A DNA stretch of 64,000 bases from Pseudooctadecabacter jejudonensis (GTDB taxonomy: Bacteria; Pseudomonadota; Alphaproteobacteria; Rhodobacterales; Rhodobacteraceae): NCBI RefSeq assembly GCF_900172275.1, contig NZ_FWFT01000002.1, forward strand, positions 310,001 to 374,000. The letters are read 5' to 3'. Positions 16,857 through 24,988 of this stretch are shown here, one piece after another (position 1 is the stretch's first letter; each line of letters opens with the position of its first letter). Position numbers and translations under genes: made by a program. The notes below the pieces were generated by a model. It had not been told where the DNA came from. It did no database searches and saw only the letters and a list, made by a program, of their open reading frames with translations.

Positions 16857-17969
16857 TCAATACATTACAACGGACCGGATGCTTTCGCCTTTGTGCATCA
16901 AATCGAAGCCTTTGTTGATGTCGTCAAGACCCATGGTGTGGGTGATCATCGGGTCGATTTCGATCTTCCCTTCCATGTACCAATCCACGATTTGTGGCAC
17001 ATCCGTGCGGCCCCGCGCACCGCCGAAGGCTGTGCCACGCCAGCTGCGCCCTGTGACCAGTTGGAAGGGACGGGTGGCAATCTCGGCCCCTGCAGGTGCG
17101 ACACCGATGATGATGCTTTCGCCCCAGCCCTTATGCGCCGATTCCAGTGCCGTGCGCATGACATCCACGTTGCCGGTGGCGTCAAAGGTATAATCCGCGC
17201 CACCTTTGGTGAGGTTCACCAGATGGGCGACGATATCGCCATCCACGTCCTTGGGGTTCACAAAATCGGTCATGCCGAACCGTTCGGCCATCTCAACCTT
17301 CGAGGGGTTCAGATCAACGCCCACGATCTGATCTGCACCGGCCAACCGCAGGCCCTGGATCACGTTGAGGCCGATGCCACCCAGCCCGAAGACAATCGCG
17401 CGGCTGCCGATTTCCACTTTGGCCGTGTTGATCACCGCGCCGATGCCCGTGGTGACGCCACAGCCGATGTAGCAGATTTTGTCGAACGGCGCGTCGGGCC
17501 GCACTTTGGCAAGGGCGATTTCGGGCAAGACCGTGTGATTGGCGAAGGTCGAACAGCCCATGTAATGCAGGATCGGGTCGCCGTCGAGGGTGCTGAACCG
17601 CGATGTGCCATCAGGCATCAGTCCATGCCCTTGTGTCGACCGGATCGACTGACACAGGTTGGTTTTGGGGTTCAGGCAGTACTCACACTCCCGACATTCG
17701 GGGGTATAAAGCGGGATCACATGATCGCCCTTTTTCAGGCTGGTGACACCGGGGCCCACATCGACAACGACGCCCGCGCCCTCGTGGCCCAAAATGGCGG
17801 GAAACAACCCCTCAGGGTCGGCGCCCGACCGGGTAAATTCATCCGTGTGGCAAATACCCGTGGCTTTGATTTCAACCAGAACTTCGCCGGCGCGAGGGCC
17901 GTCAAGGTTGACTTCCATCACCTCAAGCGGCTTGCCCGCGGCGATGGCGACTGCGGCGCGTGTACGCAT
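16857..17969 (-). CDS. adhI: S-(hydroxymethyl)glutathione dehydrogenase / class III alcohol dehydrogenase
   Basis: NAD-dependent oxidation of S-hydroxymethylglutathione (formaldehyde plus glutathione) to S-formylglutathione. 370 residues. Catalytic zinc ligands are Cys40 (ATGICHTDE), His62 with Glu63 (GHEGAG) and the later CGVTTG Cys. The structural-zinc cysteines 92, 95, 98 and 106 are intact in PECRECEYC and NLC. The Rossmann motif is FGLGGIGLN. The start has GGAGG seven bases upstream; an in-frame extension lacks support. FghA, encoded at 12332, takes the product to formate. In roseobacters the pathway detoxifies formaldehyde from methylated compounds. Confidence 0.96.
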   Translation of the reverse strand: MRTRAAVAIAAGKPLEVMEVNLDGPRAGEVLVEIKATGICHTDEFTRSGADPEGLFPAILGHEGAGVVVDVGPGVTSLKKGDHVIPLYTPECRECEYCLNPKTNLCQSIRSTQGHGLMPDGTSRFSTLDGDPILHYMGCSTFANHTVLPEIALAKVRPDAPFDKICYIGCGVTTGIGAVINTAKVEIGSRAIVFGLGGIGLNVIQGLRLAGADQIVGVDLNPSKVEMAERFGMTDFVNPKDVDGDIVAHLVNLTKGGADYTFDATGNVDVMRTALESAHKGWGESIIIGVAPAGAEIATRPFQLVTGRSWRGTAFGGARGRTDVPQIVDWYMEGKIEIDPMITHTMGLDDINKGFDLMHKGESIRSVVMY

Positions 17970-18104
17970 GTTGGTTCCTCCCTTATTCAGATTCAAAGTG
18001 TGCGAAACTGCAGGGCCATGCAATCCCCAGTTTACATTGCCGGTCTGCGGCATCCTCCGTGATCTGTGTTGCGCAGCCGTCATCGGTTGGGAATACTGAC
18101 CGGT

Positions 18105-18395
18105 ATGAAACATCTCATCCTGCTCGCCCCGATTGTCGGCCTTGCGGCCTGTGACGCCCCTTTGACCAAAACACCCCCAACGCCGCCAGCCCCCCCGCTG
18201 AGCGCGGACACCTGCAACGCCAACCGGCATACGGCTGTCATCGGGCAGGACGCCACGGCGCTGGAACGCATATTGATTATGGATGAGGTGCGCGTGATCC
18301 GGCCCAACATGGCGGTCACGCAGGATTTCCGACCAAACCGGATCAATTTCAACATCGGTCCTGACAACCGTGTCATATCGATCATGTGTGGGTAA
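18105..18395 (+). CDS. I78-family peptidase inhibitor lipoprotein
   Basis: 96 residues. A lipoprotein signal with lipobox GLAAC places the Cys near residue 16; a Pro-rich linker (TPPTPPAPP) follows. The I78 inhibitor domain then shows a Cys near its start, [31 protein letters not shown], and a terminal Cys-Gly (IMCG). The family inhibits chymotrypsin/subtilisin-type serine proteases, so the protein may protect the envelope from foreign proteases. It is divergent from the adhI gene. A hairpin at 18409-18453 follows and may terminate it. Confidence 0.82.
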   Translation: MKHLILLAPIVGLAACDAPLTKTPPTPPAPPLSADTCNANRHTAVIGQDATALERILIMDEVRVIRPNMAVTQDFRPNRINFNIGPDNRVISIMCG

Positions 18396-18408
18396 TTTAT
18401 CGAAGCCA

Positions 18409-18453
18409 CCTCGGGCGCGCGACTGGGTGGGGGCTAATACAACGCACCCGAGG
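18409..18453 (+). terminator. Possible hairpin terminator after the I78 lipoprotein
   Basis: Arms CCTCGGGcGCG / CGCaCCCGAGG pair over ten positions with one mismatch, around a 23-base loop. There is no T tract, so termination is tentative. Confidence 0.3.
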
Positions 18454-18573
18454 GACTTACGATGACCTCTGGATGCACCCCAAACATGTCAGGTCTAAGA
18501 TCGCATTGTGACCTTTTTGGACAGATATGGCCGCTTGGGTTGAAATGACGACCAAAGAGCGCAACTGTTTGGT

Positions 18574-18909
18574 ATGAATGCGCCGACACCCTTTCCCGGA
18601 AAACAGCACGCCCAAGTGGCGTTTCACCGCACTGAGCTGAATATGATCCTGTCCCTGTACGGCCGGTTTGTCGCGGCGGGCGAATGGCGGGACTACGGGA
18701 TTTCCCATTTGAAAGACGTGGCCGTCTTTTCGGTGTTTCGACGGACCGCTGAACATCCCATGTACCGCATCGAAAAGCGCCCTGCGCTAAGGCTCAAACA
18801 GGGGCAATACGTCGTGCTGGGGATGGAGGGGCAGATCCTTAAACGCGGAAATGATCTGCGACAGGTGCTGCGCGTGTTGGAGCGCAAACTGATCCGCGCC
18901 GTGGATTAA
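18574..18909 (+). CDS. DUF2794 domain protein
   Basis: 111 residues matching the DUF2794 pattern of alphaproteobacteria: VAFHRTELNMILSLYGRFVAAGEWRDYGI, DVAVFSVFRRTAEHPMYRIEK, and the C-terminal RGNDLRQVLRVLERKLIR. No function is known for the family; it is soluble with a conserved WRDY block. No clear Shine-Dalgarno precedes the ATG. It converges with the NlpC/P60 gene, overlapping by four bases. Confidence 0.88.
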   Translation: MNAPTPFPGKQHAQVAFHRTELNMILSLYGRFVAAGEWRDYGISHLKDVAVFSVFRRTAEHPMYRIEKRPALRLKQGQYVVLGMEGQILKRGNDLRQVLRVLERKLIRAVD

Positions 18910-19733
18910 AGCACGCGTTTGCGGGCCAGAATATCCCCATCGCCTTGCGCCTTGATGCGGATCGTTGCTTCTGCCAGACCTTCGTAGACGCACGCCATGT
19001 GATGGGCATTGGCGTGGATCATGGTCTGGGCGTCGACCATCATGGCAACGTGACCTTTCCAAAAAACCAGATCCCCCCGCTGAAGCTCCGCATCAGCGGC
19101 AAGGGGCCGTCCGAACCCTTCCCTCTGCAAATCGCTGTCGGCGGGGCAAACATGGCCGCAGGCGTGATAGGCCGTTTGAATGAGCCCTGAGCAATCGATG
19201 CCACGGCTTGAATTGCCGCCCCACAGATAGGGCGTGCCGAAAAACAGCTGGGCGACGGTGGCAGGGTCCGCAAAGGGCTGATCCAGCGGGCGTAGATGTT
19301 TTTTCGGGATGTAGCCAAGGGGGGTTTCGAACATCTTGTGGCGTTCATCCACCACCGTGACCTCAGCCCCGAAGGGCAGATGCACGAGATCGGCGGATTT
19401 GAAACTTTCGCCCGCATAGGCGTGGGTCGCGAGGGTTGAGACACGGTGACTGGGCTGCGCTGGGGCGGTCAACGCGGCCTCGGCCACATAGCCCACGTAG
19501 CCGTCCCGTTTGGACTGCACAAAGGCCCACCCCTCACGGCGTTCATAGACGGCGACAGCGGCCCCCATCAGCAGCTGGCGGTCGCGTTTACCAGCGGGGC
19601 TGGCGCAGAGATCAACGACCGTTTGGCCGATGCTGGCCGGTTCGCTCACAACAAAGGCCTTCGCCTCTACCTGACCCTTGAGGTGCACAGCGGCGACGCG
19701 CCCGTTGGCTGGGGTTAATCGGCGGTCAGTCAC
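18906..19733 (-). CDS. NlpC/P60 family peptidoglycan peptidase (C40)
   Basis: 275 residues. Two SH3-like modules (about residues 30-90 and 95-150) lead into the C40 domain with catalytic Cys181 (RGIDCSGLIQ), His228 (GHVAMMVD) and a third polar residue at or near His240 (HANAHHM). The fold is that of dipeptidyl-peptidase VI enzymes, which cut recycled cell-wall peptides. No signal peptide is evident, consistent with a cytoplasmic recycling role. The GTG start overlaps the stop of the M17 aminopeptidase gene (GTGA), so the two peptidases are made together; this pairing suggests muropeptide degradation to free amino acids. Confidence 0.92.
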   Translation of the reverse strand: MTDRRLTPANGRVAAVHLKGQVEAKAFVVSEPASIGQTVVDLCASPAGKRDRQLLMGAAVAVYERREGWAFVQSKRDGYVGYVAEAALTAPAQPSHRVSTLATHAYAGESFKSADLVHLPFGAEVTVVDERHKMFETPLGYIPKKHLRPLDQPFADPATVAQLFFGTPYLWGGNSSRGIDCSGLIQTAYHACGHVCPADSDLQREGFGRPLAADAELQRGDLVFWKGHVAMMVDAQTMIHANAHHMACVYEGLAEATIRIKAQGDGDILARKRVL

Positions 19734-21109
19734 AGATCAAGGACCTGTGGCAATGCGGCCAAAAGAGCCCGCGCGCCCTGCCCTGCGCCGCCCTTAGGGC
19801 GTGCTGGTGCAGCCGCGGGGTTCCAGCCGTAGATGTCGAAATGGGTATAGGGTGTGTCTGTCACAAAGCGGCGCAGGAAAAGTGCCGCCGTGATCGAGCC
19901 CGCAAATCCCCCCGACGGCGCGTTGTCGAGATCGGCGATTCCGGGTTCGATCATCGCCTCGTAGGGGTCGTGGAACGGCATCTGCCACACAGGGTCCGCC
20001 GTGTCTGACGCGGCTTTTGGCAAGACCGCGGCCATGGTTTCGTCGGTGGTGTAGAACGGGGCAAGATCTGGGCCCACAGCCACACGTGCGGCCCCCGTCA
20101 ACGTGGCCATGGAAATGATTTGATCCGGCGCGTCTTCTTCAGCGAGGGCCAAAGCATCGGCCAGCACAAGACGTCCTTCGGCGTCGGTGTTGTTGATCTC
20201 AACCGTCAAACCCTTGCGGCTGGTCAGAACATCACCAGGCCGGAAGGCGGAGCCATCTACCGCGTTTTCAACCGCTGGGATCAGCACGCGCAATTGCAGC
20301 TTGAGGCCCAGCGCCATGATCATATGGGCCAGCCCCAGGACGGTGGCCGCCCCGCCCATGTCTTTCTTCATCAAGCCCATCGACGCGCCAGGCTTCAGGT
20401 TCAGACCGCCCGTGTCGAACACGACACCTTTGCCCACCAACGTCAGCTTTGGTCCGCTGTTCCCCCAGCGCAGATCAATCAGACGTGGGGCGCGCGACGA
20501 CGCGCGGCCTACGGTGTGGATGAGGGGGAAAGTCTGCGTCAGAAGGTCCTCGCCTTGGGTCACCTCTGCCGCGCCGCCGTGCATTTCGATCAGATCCAGA
20601 GCCGCTTGGGTCAATTCCGCAGGCCCCATATCCGACGCAGGCGTATTGATGAGATCCCGGGTGAGGCATTCACCTGCGGCCATGGCCTCAACCTTCGCAG
20701 TATCCACGCCATCTGGGGCAACGAAGTGCGCCTGAGGGGTGGCTTGTTTGGCATAGCGGTCAAATCGATATGCGGACAAAAGCAACCCCAAAGCTGCTTC
20801 GTCCAAATCGGTCCCGTTCAGTTCGGTTTCGATCCGGTATGTGCCCTTGGGCAGTTTGCCCGCGACCGCCGCCAGCACAAACCGACGCCGCGTTTGCCCC
20901 TTTGCGCCCAGTCCGGCGTAGACGCGCGCGACCCCGCCGGATGAATTCGGCACAACGCACAAGCTGCCAAAGCCGCCCGTAAATCCGTTGGCAGCCAACC
21001 ACGCCGCATCACTCTCAGCGGTCGTGTCCTCGCCCGCGAACACAGTTATCAATGGGATGGCGTCGTCAGTTGACGCTGCAAATTTCGGGGCATTGGCAAG
21101 AAGAGACAT
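19730..21109 (-). CDS. M17 family leucyl aminopeptidase
   Basis: 459 residues. The cytosolic leucine aminopeptidase signature NTDAEGRLVLADALAL, the metal/active-site region GKGVVFDTGGLNLKPGASMGLMKKDMGG and the catalytic bicarbonate loop context are all present. It removes N-terminal residues from peptides using two metal ions. The start ATG is preceded by GTGAGGTCCT, but this Shine-Dalgarno lies inside the 14-base-pair hairpin at 21114-21157, so translation may be regulated by RNA structure. It is coupled to the NlpC/P60 gene downstream. Confidence 0.93.
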   Translation of the reverse strand: MSLLANAPKFAASTDDAIPLITVFAGEDTTAESDAAWLAANGFTGGFGSLCVVPNSSGGVARVYAGLGAKGQTRRRFVLAAVAGKLPKGTYRIETELNGTDLDEAALGLLLSAYRFDRYAKQATPQAHFVAPDGVDTAKVEAMAAGECLTRDLINTPASDMGPAELTQAALDLIEMHGGAAEVTQGEDLLTQTFPLIHTVGRASSRAPRLIDLRWGNSGPKLTLVGKGVVFDTGGLNLKPGASMGLMKKDMGGAATVLGLAHMIMALGLKLQLRVLIPAVENAVDGSAFRPGDVLTSRKGLTVEINNTDAEGRLVLADALALAEEDAPDQIISMATLTGAARVAVGPDLAPFYTTDETMAAVLPKAASDTADPVWQMPFHDPYEAMIEPGIADLDNAPSGGFAGSITAALFLRRFVTDTPYTHFDIYGWNPAAAPARPKGGAGQGARALLAALPQVLDL

Positions 21110-21113
21110 AGGA

Positions 21114-21157
21114 CCTCACGGCTTGGGTTTGGGAAAATCCTATCCCAAGCCGTGAGG
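21114..21157 (-). promoter_or_regulatory. Long hairpin sequestering the aminopeptidase ribosome binding site
   Basis: A perfect 14-base-pair stem (CCTCACGGCTTGGG with CCCAAGCCGTGAGG) encloses a 16-base loop that can form a further GGA/TCC pair. On the mRNA strand the 3' arm contains GTGAGG, the only Shine-Dalgarno-like sequence ahead of the ATG at 21109. No T run follows, so it looks like a translational control element or an mRNA-stabilising structure rather than a terminator. Confidence 0.6.
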
Positions 21158-21169
21158 GAGGACCACGCC

Positions 21170-21571
21170 TCAATACGTGCTGATCGGACCTGCTGCGTGA
21201 TCCAAGGCCTGCGACATCAGTCGCATCAGGCGGGACAAGGTGGCTGTCAACGCGACCTCATCAGGATCGTCGATGCAGTAGACAACATCTGCGGCCACCT
21301 GCCCCATGCGGCGCAGGCCAAGTTGATCGGCCAACAAAACAATACTGCGTGCACGGGTTTCCAACCGGTCAAATGCCCCTGCTTGATAATCCTCATCCAA
21401 CCAACGCAGATGACGGGACAGCTCTTCGAGCCCAGAACAGATCAGATCGCTGTGGTCAAAATTTTCTCCGTCCATGCCGAATGGGGACAATGCACGAACG
21501 TCTTGACCGAACGTTTCCTTCGGGACCAATTGCGCCACAACGGCGGATTGCCCCCGGCTATTATGGTTCAT
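21170..21571 (-). CDS. Helical protein of unknown function, Hpt-like size
   Basis: 133 residues, predicted mostly helical after residue 40 (SGLEELSRHLRWLDEDYQ, then heptad-like LSRLMRLMSQALDHA). The size and all-helical look recall histidine-phosphotransfer domains, but the phosphorylatable His motif is not clear, so I leave it unassigned. The ATG at 21571 has AGGAG at eight bases; a GTG three codons earlier is too close to that site. It is upstream of and co-directional with the M17 aminopeptidase gene and divergent from the carbonic anhydrase gene. Confidence 0.6.
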   Translation of the reverse strand: MNHNSRGQSAVVAQLVPKETFGQDVRALSPFGMDGENFDHSDLICSGLEELSRHLRWLDEDYQAGAFDRLETRARSIVLLADQLGLRRMGQVAADVVYCIDDPDEVALTATLSRLMRLMSQALDHAAGPISTY

Positions 21572-21708
21572 ACCACTCACTCCTATTCACCCAAACACCG
21601 CGATACGCCTACAACGTTTCCAAGTGGTTTCTAGTACCCTCAATAATGTCTCGAAATTTGTGAAAACTTTTCATAAAAGCGTGACAAGACGACAGGGAAT
21701 ACTAACTG

Positions 21709-22356
21709 ATGAAAATTGCGCACCAATTGCCCGCCTATTTGGCCCGGCGCTATCATGGCTGGAAGGCCACGACATACGAACAGAACAAAGGCTGGCACCT
21801 GCAATTGGCCGAAGAAGGCCAGCACCCGCGCTGCATGGTCATCTCATGTTGTGACAGTCGCGTCAGTCCCCTGGCCCTGTTTGAGGCTGATCAGGGGGAG
21901 CTGTTCATCCACCGCAATATTGCCAACCTTGTCCCCCCACACGAAGGCGATGGCCGCCATCATGGCACGTCTGCGGCCGTTGAATACGCCGTGAAGGTTC
22001 TTAAGGTGTCACACCTTATCGTGCTGGGCCATTCGGCCTGCGGCGGGGTCAAAGGATGTTACGACATGTGTGCCGGTCACGCCCCCGACCTTGAGGATCC
22101 ATCCAGCTATGTAGGTCGCTGGATGGATATCTTACGCCCCAGTTATGACGACCTGAGTGATGGCAGCGACGAAGATCGCATTGCCGCTTTGGAAAAACAC
22201 TCTGTCGTCGTGTCTCTGACGAACCTGATGACATTCCCCCATGTTCAAGCCGCCGTTGAAGAAGGTCGGCTGTCGCTGCATGGACTTTGGACAGACATCG
22301 GGCAGGGCGGTCTGGAATTCTATGACGCCGAAACGGACACGTTCCGGCCCGTCTGA
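21709..22356 (+). CDS. Beta-class carbonic anhydrase
   Basis: Interconverts CO2 and bicarbonate. 215 residues. Zinc ligands are Cys47 (SCCDSRVSP, with the Asp49-Arg51 dyad) and His108 and Cys111 (GHSACGG). The family blocks IHRNIANLVPP and TSAAVEYAV are intact. No signal peptide, so cytoplasmic. AGGGAA lies nine bases ahead of the ATG. The bicarbonate transporter SbtA and its regulator SbtB follow on the same strand, so its likely job is to supply or dissipate the imported bicarbonate pool for carboxylases. Confidence 0.95.
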   Translation: MKIAHQLPAYLARRYHGWKATTYEQNKGWHLQLAEEGQHPRCMVISCCDSRVSPLALFEADQGELFIHRNIANLVPPHEGDGRHHGTSAAVEYAVKVLKVSHLIVLGHSACGGVKGCYDMCAGHAPDLEDPSSYVGRWMDILRPSYDDLSDGSDEDRIAALEKHSVVVSLTNLMTFPHVQAAVEEGRLSLHGLWTDIGQGGLEFYDAETDTFRPV

Positions 22357-22444
22357 CCTGCGACGATCCACCGCCGCCCCGTTATGGGGTTGCCGTAGCG
22401 TCCTGCATCGTTAAAGAACGGTGCAACCGCAAAACGAGGGCACA

Positions 22445-23422
22445 ATGGCCGATATTCTTGACCTCGCGGCGACCAATCTGTTGTCGCCCGTTATTTTGTC
22501 ATTCGTTCTGGGCCTTGCTGCGGCATTGGGTCGATCTGATCTGAGCGTGCCGGAGGCCGCAGCCAAAGCCCTGTCGATCTACCTGCTGTTCGCGATCGGG
22601 TTCAAAGGTGGGGCTGCCGTGGCGGCCAACGGGCTGGACGGTACGTTGGTTGCGACACTTGTGGCGGGTTTTGTGCTGTCGGCCATCTTGCCATTTATCG
22701 CGTTCTTGCTGTTGCAGGTTCTGACAAACCTGAGCCGTGTGGATGCAGCTGCGGTGGCAGGTCACTACGGGTCGATTTCGATCGTAACGTTTGTGGCCGC
22801 CAGTTCTGTGTTGGAAGGCCGCGCCATTTCATCCGAAGGCTACATGGTGGCCGTCGCCGCCGTGATGGAGGCACCCGCAATCCTGTCTGCCCTCTGGCTG
22901 GTTTCAACAGGCGGATCGGGCCGACGGATGGACAGCGAATTGATGCGGGAGATATTGCTGAACGGATCCATCGTGCTGCTGGTCGGGTCGTTCTTTATCG
23001 GCGCTATTACGGGCGACGACGGTCTTGAGGCGATTTCAAGCTTTATCGTCGCGCCGTTCACCGGCGTGCTTTGCCTGTTCTTGCTGGACATGGGGCTGGT
23101 CGCCGGGCGCGGTCTGCGTGAATCGCGCGGGGTGCTGAACATGGGCGCAGTCGCCTTCGGCATCGCGATGCCTATCATCGGCAGCTTCATCGGGCTGGGG
23201 GCGGCTTTGATCGTGGGCCTGTCGCCGGGGGGGGTGGCGCTGTTGATGGTGTTGTCGGCCTCCGCCAGCTACATCGCCGTGCCAGCCGCCATGCGTGTGG
23301 CCCTGCCAGAGGCAAATCCGTCAGTTTATCTGACGTTGTCCCTCGGCGTGACTTTTCCGTTCAATCTGACAATAGGCATTCCGCTTTATGTAGCGGTAAG
23401 CCAAGCCGTAACAGGGGGCTGA
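22445..23422 (+). CDS. sbtA: SbtA-type sodium-dependent bicarbonate transporter
   Basis: 325 residues with about ten membrane spans in two inverted halves. The landmarks FAIGFKGGAAVA, AAVAGHYGSISIVTFVAA in the first half and LLMVLSASASYIAVPAAMR in the second match SbtA (Na+/HCO3- symport, known from cyanobacterial carbon-concentrating mechanisms). It lacks the long central cytoplasmic loop of some homologs. The ATG at 22445 has GAGGG upstream. A single base separates it from sbtB, so the regulator is co-translated. Known SbtA is gated by SbtB binding from the cytoplasm. Confidence 0.9.
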   Translation: MADILDLAATNLLSPVILSFVLGLAAALGRSDLSVPEAAAKALSIYLLFAIGFKGGAAVAANGLDGTLVATLVAGFVLSAILPFIAFLLLQVLTNLSRVDAAAVAGHYGSISIVTFVAASSVLEGRAISSEGYMVAVAAVMEAPAILSALWLVSTGGSGRRMDSELMREILLNGSIVLLVGSFFIGAITGDDGLEAISSFIVAPFTGVLCLFLLDMGLVAGRGLRESRGVLNMGAVAFGIAMPIIGSFIGLGAALIVGLSPGGVALLMVLSASASYIAVPAAMRVALPEANPSVYLTLSLGVTFPFNLTIGIPLYVAVSQAVTGG

Positions 23423-23423
23423 T

Positions 23424-23735
23424 ATGCAAACTCACCACGCCAAACGCGTCGTCATCACGATTGAAGCGATCATGCAGAAACGTCTGACCGATACCCTCGA
23501 AGGGGCGGGCGTGACCGGCTATTCCATTCTGCCCGTCCTGGGGGGATCTGGTCGGTCCGGGGCGTGGTCGCGTGAAGGGCAGATCAGCCGGGCCAGCGGC
23601 ATGGTTCAGGTCGTGTGCATCATCCGTGAGGAACGGCTGGACGGGCTGCTTGAGGCCGCGTTTGAGGTCGTGGACAAACACATTGGCGTGGTGACGATTA
23701 CCGACGTTGAAGTCCTGCGCGCAGAGCGGTTTTAG
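23424..23735 (+). CDS. sbtB: SbtB-like PII-family regulator of bicarbonate transport
   Basis: 103 residues, PII (GlnB-like) ferredoxin fold. It opens KRVVITIEAIMQKRLTDTLE; the T-loop region GYSILPVLGGSGRSGAWS carries the Gly/Arg-rich nucleotide-binding stretch; VVCIIREERLD forms the next strand. PII uridylylation-type T-loop residues are absent, as in SbtB proteins. The C-terminal CGPxGC redox hairpin of cyanobacterial SbtB is missing; the protein ends VEVLRAERF. It probably binds adenylyl nucleotides (cAMP, AMP, ADP, ATP) and controls SbtA next door. Confidence 0.88.
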   Translation: MQTHHAKRVVITIEAIMQKRLTDTLEGAGVTGYSILPVLGGSGRSGAWSREGQISRASGMVQVVCIIREERLDGLLEAAFEVVDKHIGVVTITDVEVLRAERF

Positions 23736-23855
23736 GGCCCGTTACCCTGTTTGCGGCACATTGCGTCGCATCACATAACGCATATTCTTGCAAGAACGGC
23801 CCCGCCGATGCCGGAGGAGCCGTCTGATGTCATCGAACCTTTCTGGGCGAAAGGA

Positions 23856-24878
23856 TCAGCCCTTTTTCAGGACCCGTGCGCCCAATGTTTCGGCGATTTG
23901 CACCGCGTTCAGGGCGGCGCCCTTGCGCAGGTTGTCCGACACGCACCACAGGTTCAGGCCATTTTCAATCGTGCTGTCCTGACGGATGCGGCTGATGAAC
24001 GTTGCGAAATCGCCGACGCATTCCACAGGCGTCACGTAGCCGCCGCTTTCACGCTTGTCGATCACCATGATCCCCGGGGCCTCACGCAGGATGTCGCGGG
24101 CTTCGTCTTCGTCGAGGAAATCTTCAAACTCGATGTTGATCGCTTCGGAATGGCCCACAAACACGGGCACGCGCACGCAGGTCGCTGTGACCTTGATCTT
24201 TGGGTCGACGATCTTCTTGGTCTCCGCGACCATTTTCCATTCTTCCTTGGTGGACCCGTCTTCCATGAAAACATCGATATGCGGGATCACGTTGAAAGCG
24301 ATCTGCTTGGGGTAGACGCTCGGCTCCACTTCCTGACCGGGAACATAGACGCCCTTGGTTTGATTCCACAGCTCATCCACGGCGTCTTTGCCGGTGCCGG
24401 ACACAGATTGGTATGTGCTGACGACGACGCGTTTGATGCGGGCGCGGTCATGCAGCGGTTTCAGCGCGACCACCATTTGCGCGGTTGAGCAGTTGGGATT
24501 GGCGATGATGTTTTTCTTCGCATAGCCCTCAACCGCCTCTGGGTTCACCTCTGGCACCACAAGCGGAACGTCAGGGTCATAGCGATACAGCGACGAGTTA
24601 TCGATCACCACGCAGCCCGCCTTGGCGGCCACGGGTGCGTATTTCTTGGTGGCATCCGACCCAACCGCAAAGAACGCGATGTCGTAGCCCGCGAAATCGA
24701 AGGTATCCAAGTCTTTCGTCTTGAGCGTCGTCTCGCCGAATGTCACTTCCGTGCCCATGGATTTGCGGGAGGCGAGTGCCACCACTTCATCGGCTGGAAA
24801 CTGGCGTTCCGCCAGAATGTTGAGCATTTCGCGGCCCACGTTGCCCGTGGCGCCACATACGACGACTTTATAGCCCAT
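23856..24878 (-). CDS. asd: Aspartate-semialdehyde dehydrogenase
   Basis: NADPH-dependent reduction of aspartyl phosphate to aspartate semialdehyde, the branch point to lysine, methionine, threonine and diaminopimelate. 340 residues. The nucleotide motif is GATGNVGREML, catalytic Cys130 is in NPNCSTAQM, and the active-site region QSVSGTGKDAVDEL and a downstream His (FVGHSEA) are present. The start has AAGGAA; an ATG nine codons upstream is possible but lies next to a GCCCC/GGGGC hairpin (24906-24921) that may affect expression. It is downstream of an MFS transporter gene on the same strand. Confidence 0.95.
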   Translation of the reverse strand: MGYKVVVCGATGNVGREMLNILAERQFPADEVVALASRKSMGTEVTFGETTLKTKDLDTFDFAGYDIAFFAVGSDATKKYAPVAAKAGCVVIDNSSLYRYDPDVPLVVPEVNPEAVEGYAKKNIIANPNCSTAQMVVALKPLHDRARIKRVVVSTYQSVSGTGKDAVDELWNQTKGVYVPGQEVEPSVYPKQIAFNVIPHIDVFMEDGSTKEEWKMVAETKKIVDPKIKVTATCVRVPVFVGHSEAINIEFEDFLDEDEARDILREAPGIMVIDKRESGGYVTPVECVGDFATFISRIRQDSTIENGLNLWCVSDNLRKGAALNAVQIAETLGARVLKKG

Positions 24879-24988
24879 CTGCTTGGTTCCTTTGTAAAGA
24901 CTCATGCCCCTTTGGTGGGGCGTGGCCCTCTTAGACGTTTGGGGACACAAACGAAAGAGGCAGTCGGCGAAAGGATCAGCCGTGGCGG

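Noticed and set aside
16701-18062. 453-codon plus-strand frame opposite the formaldehyde dehydrogenase gene
   Set aside because: Antisense to a gene with complete zinc sites; composition typical of a shadow frame.
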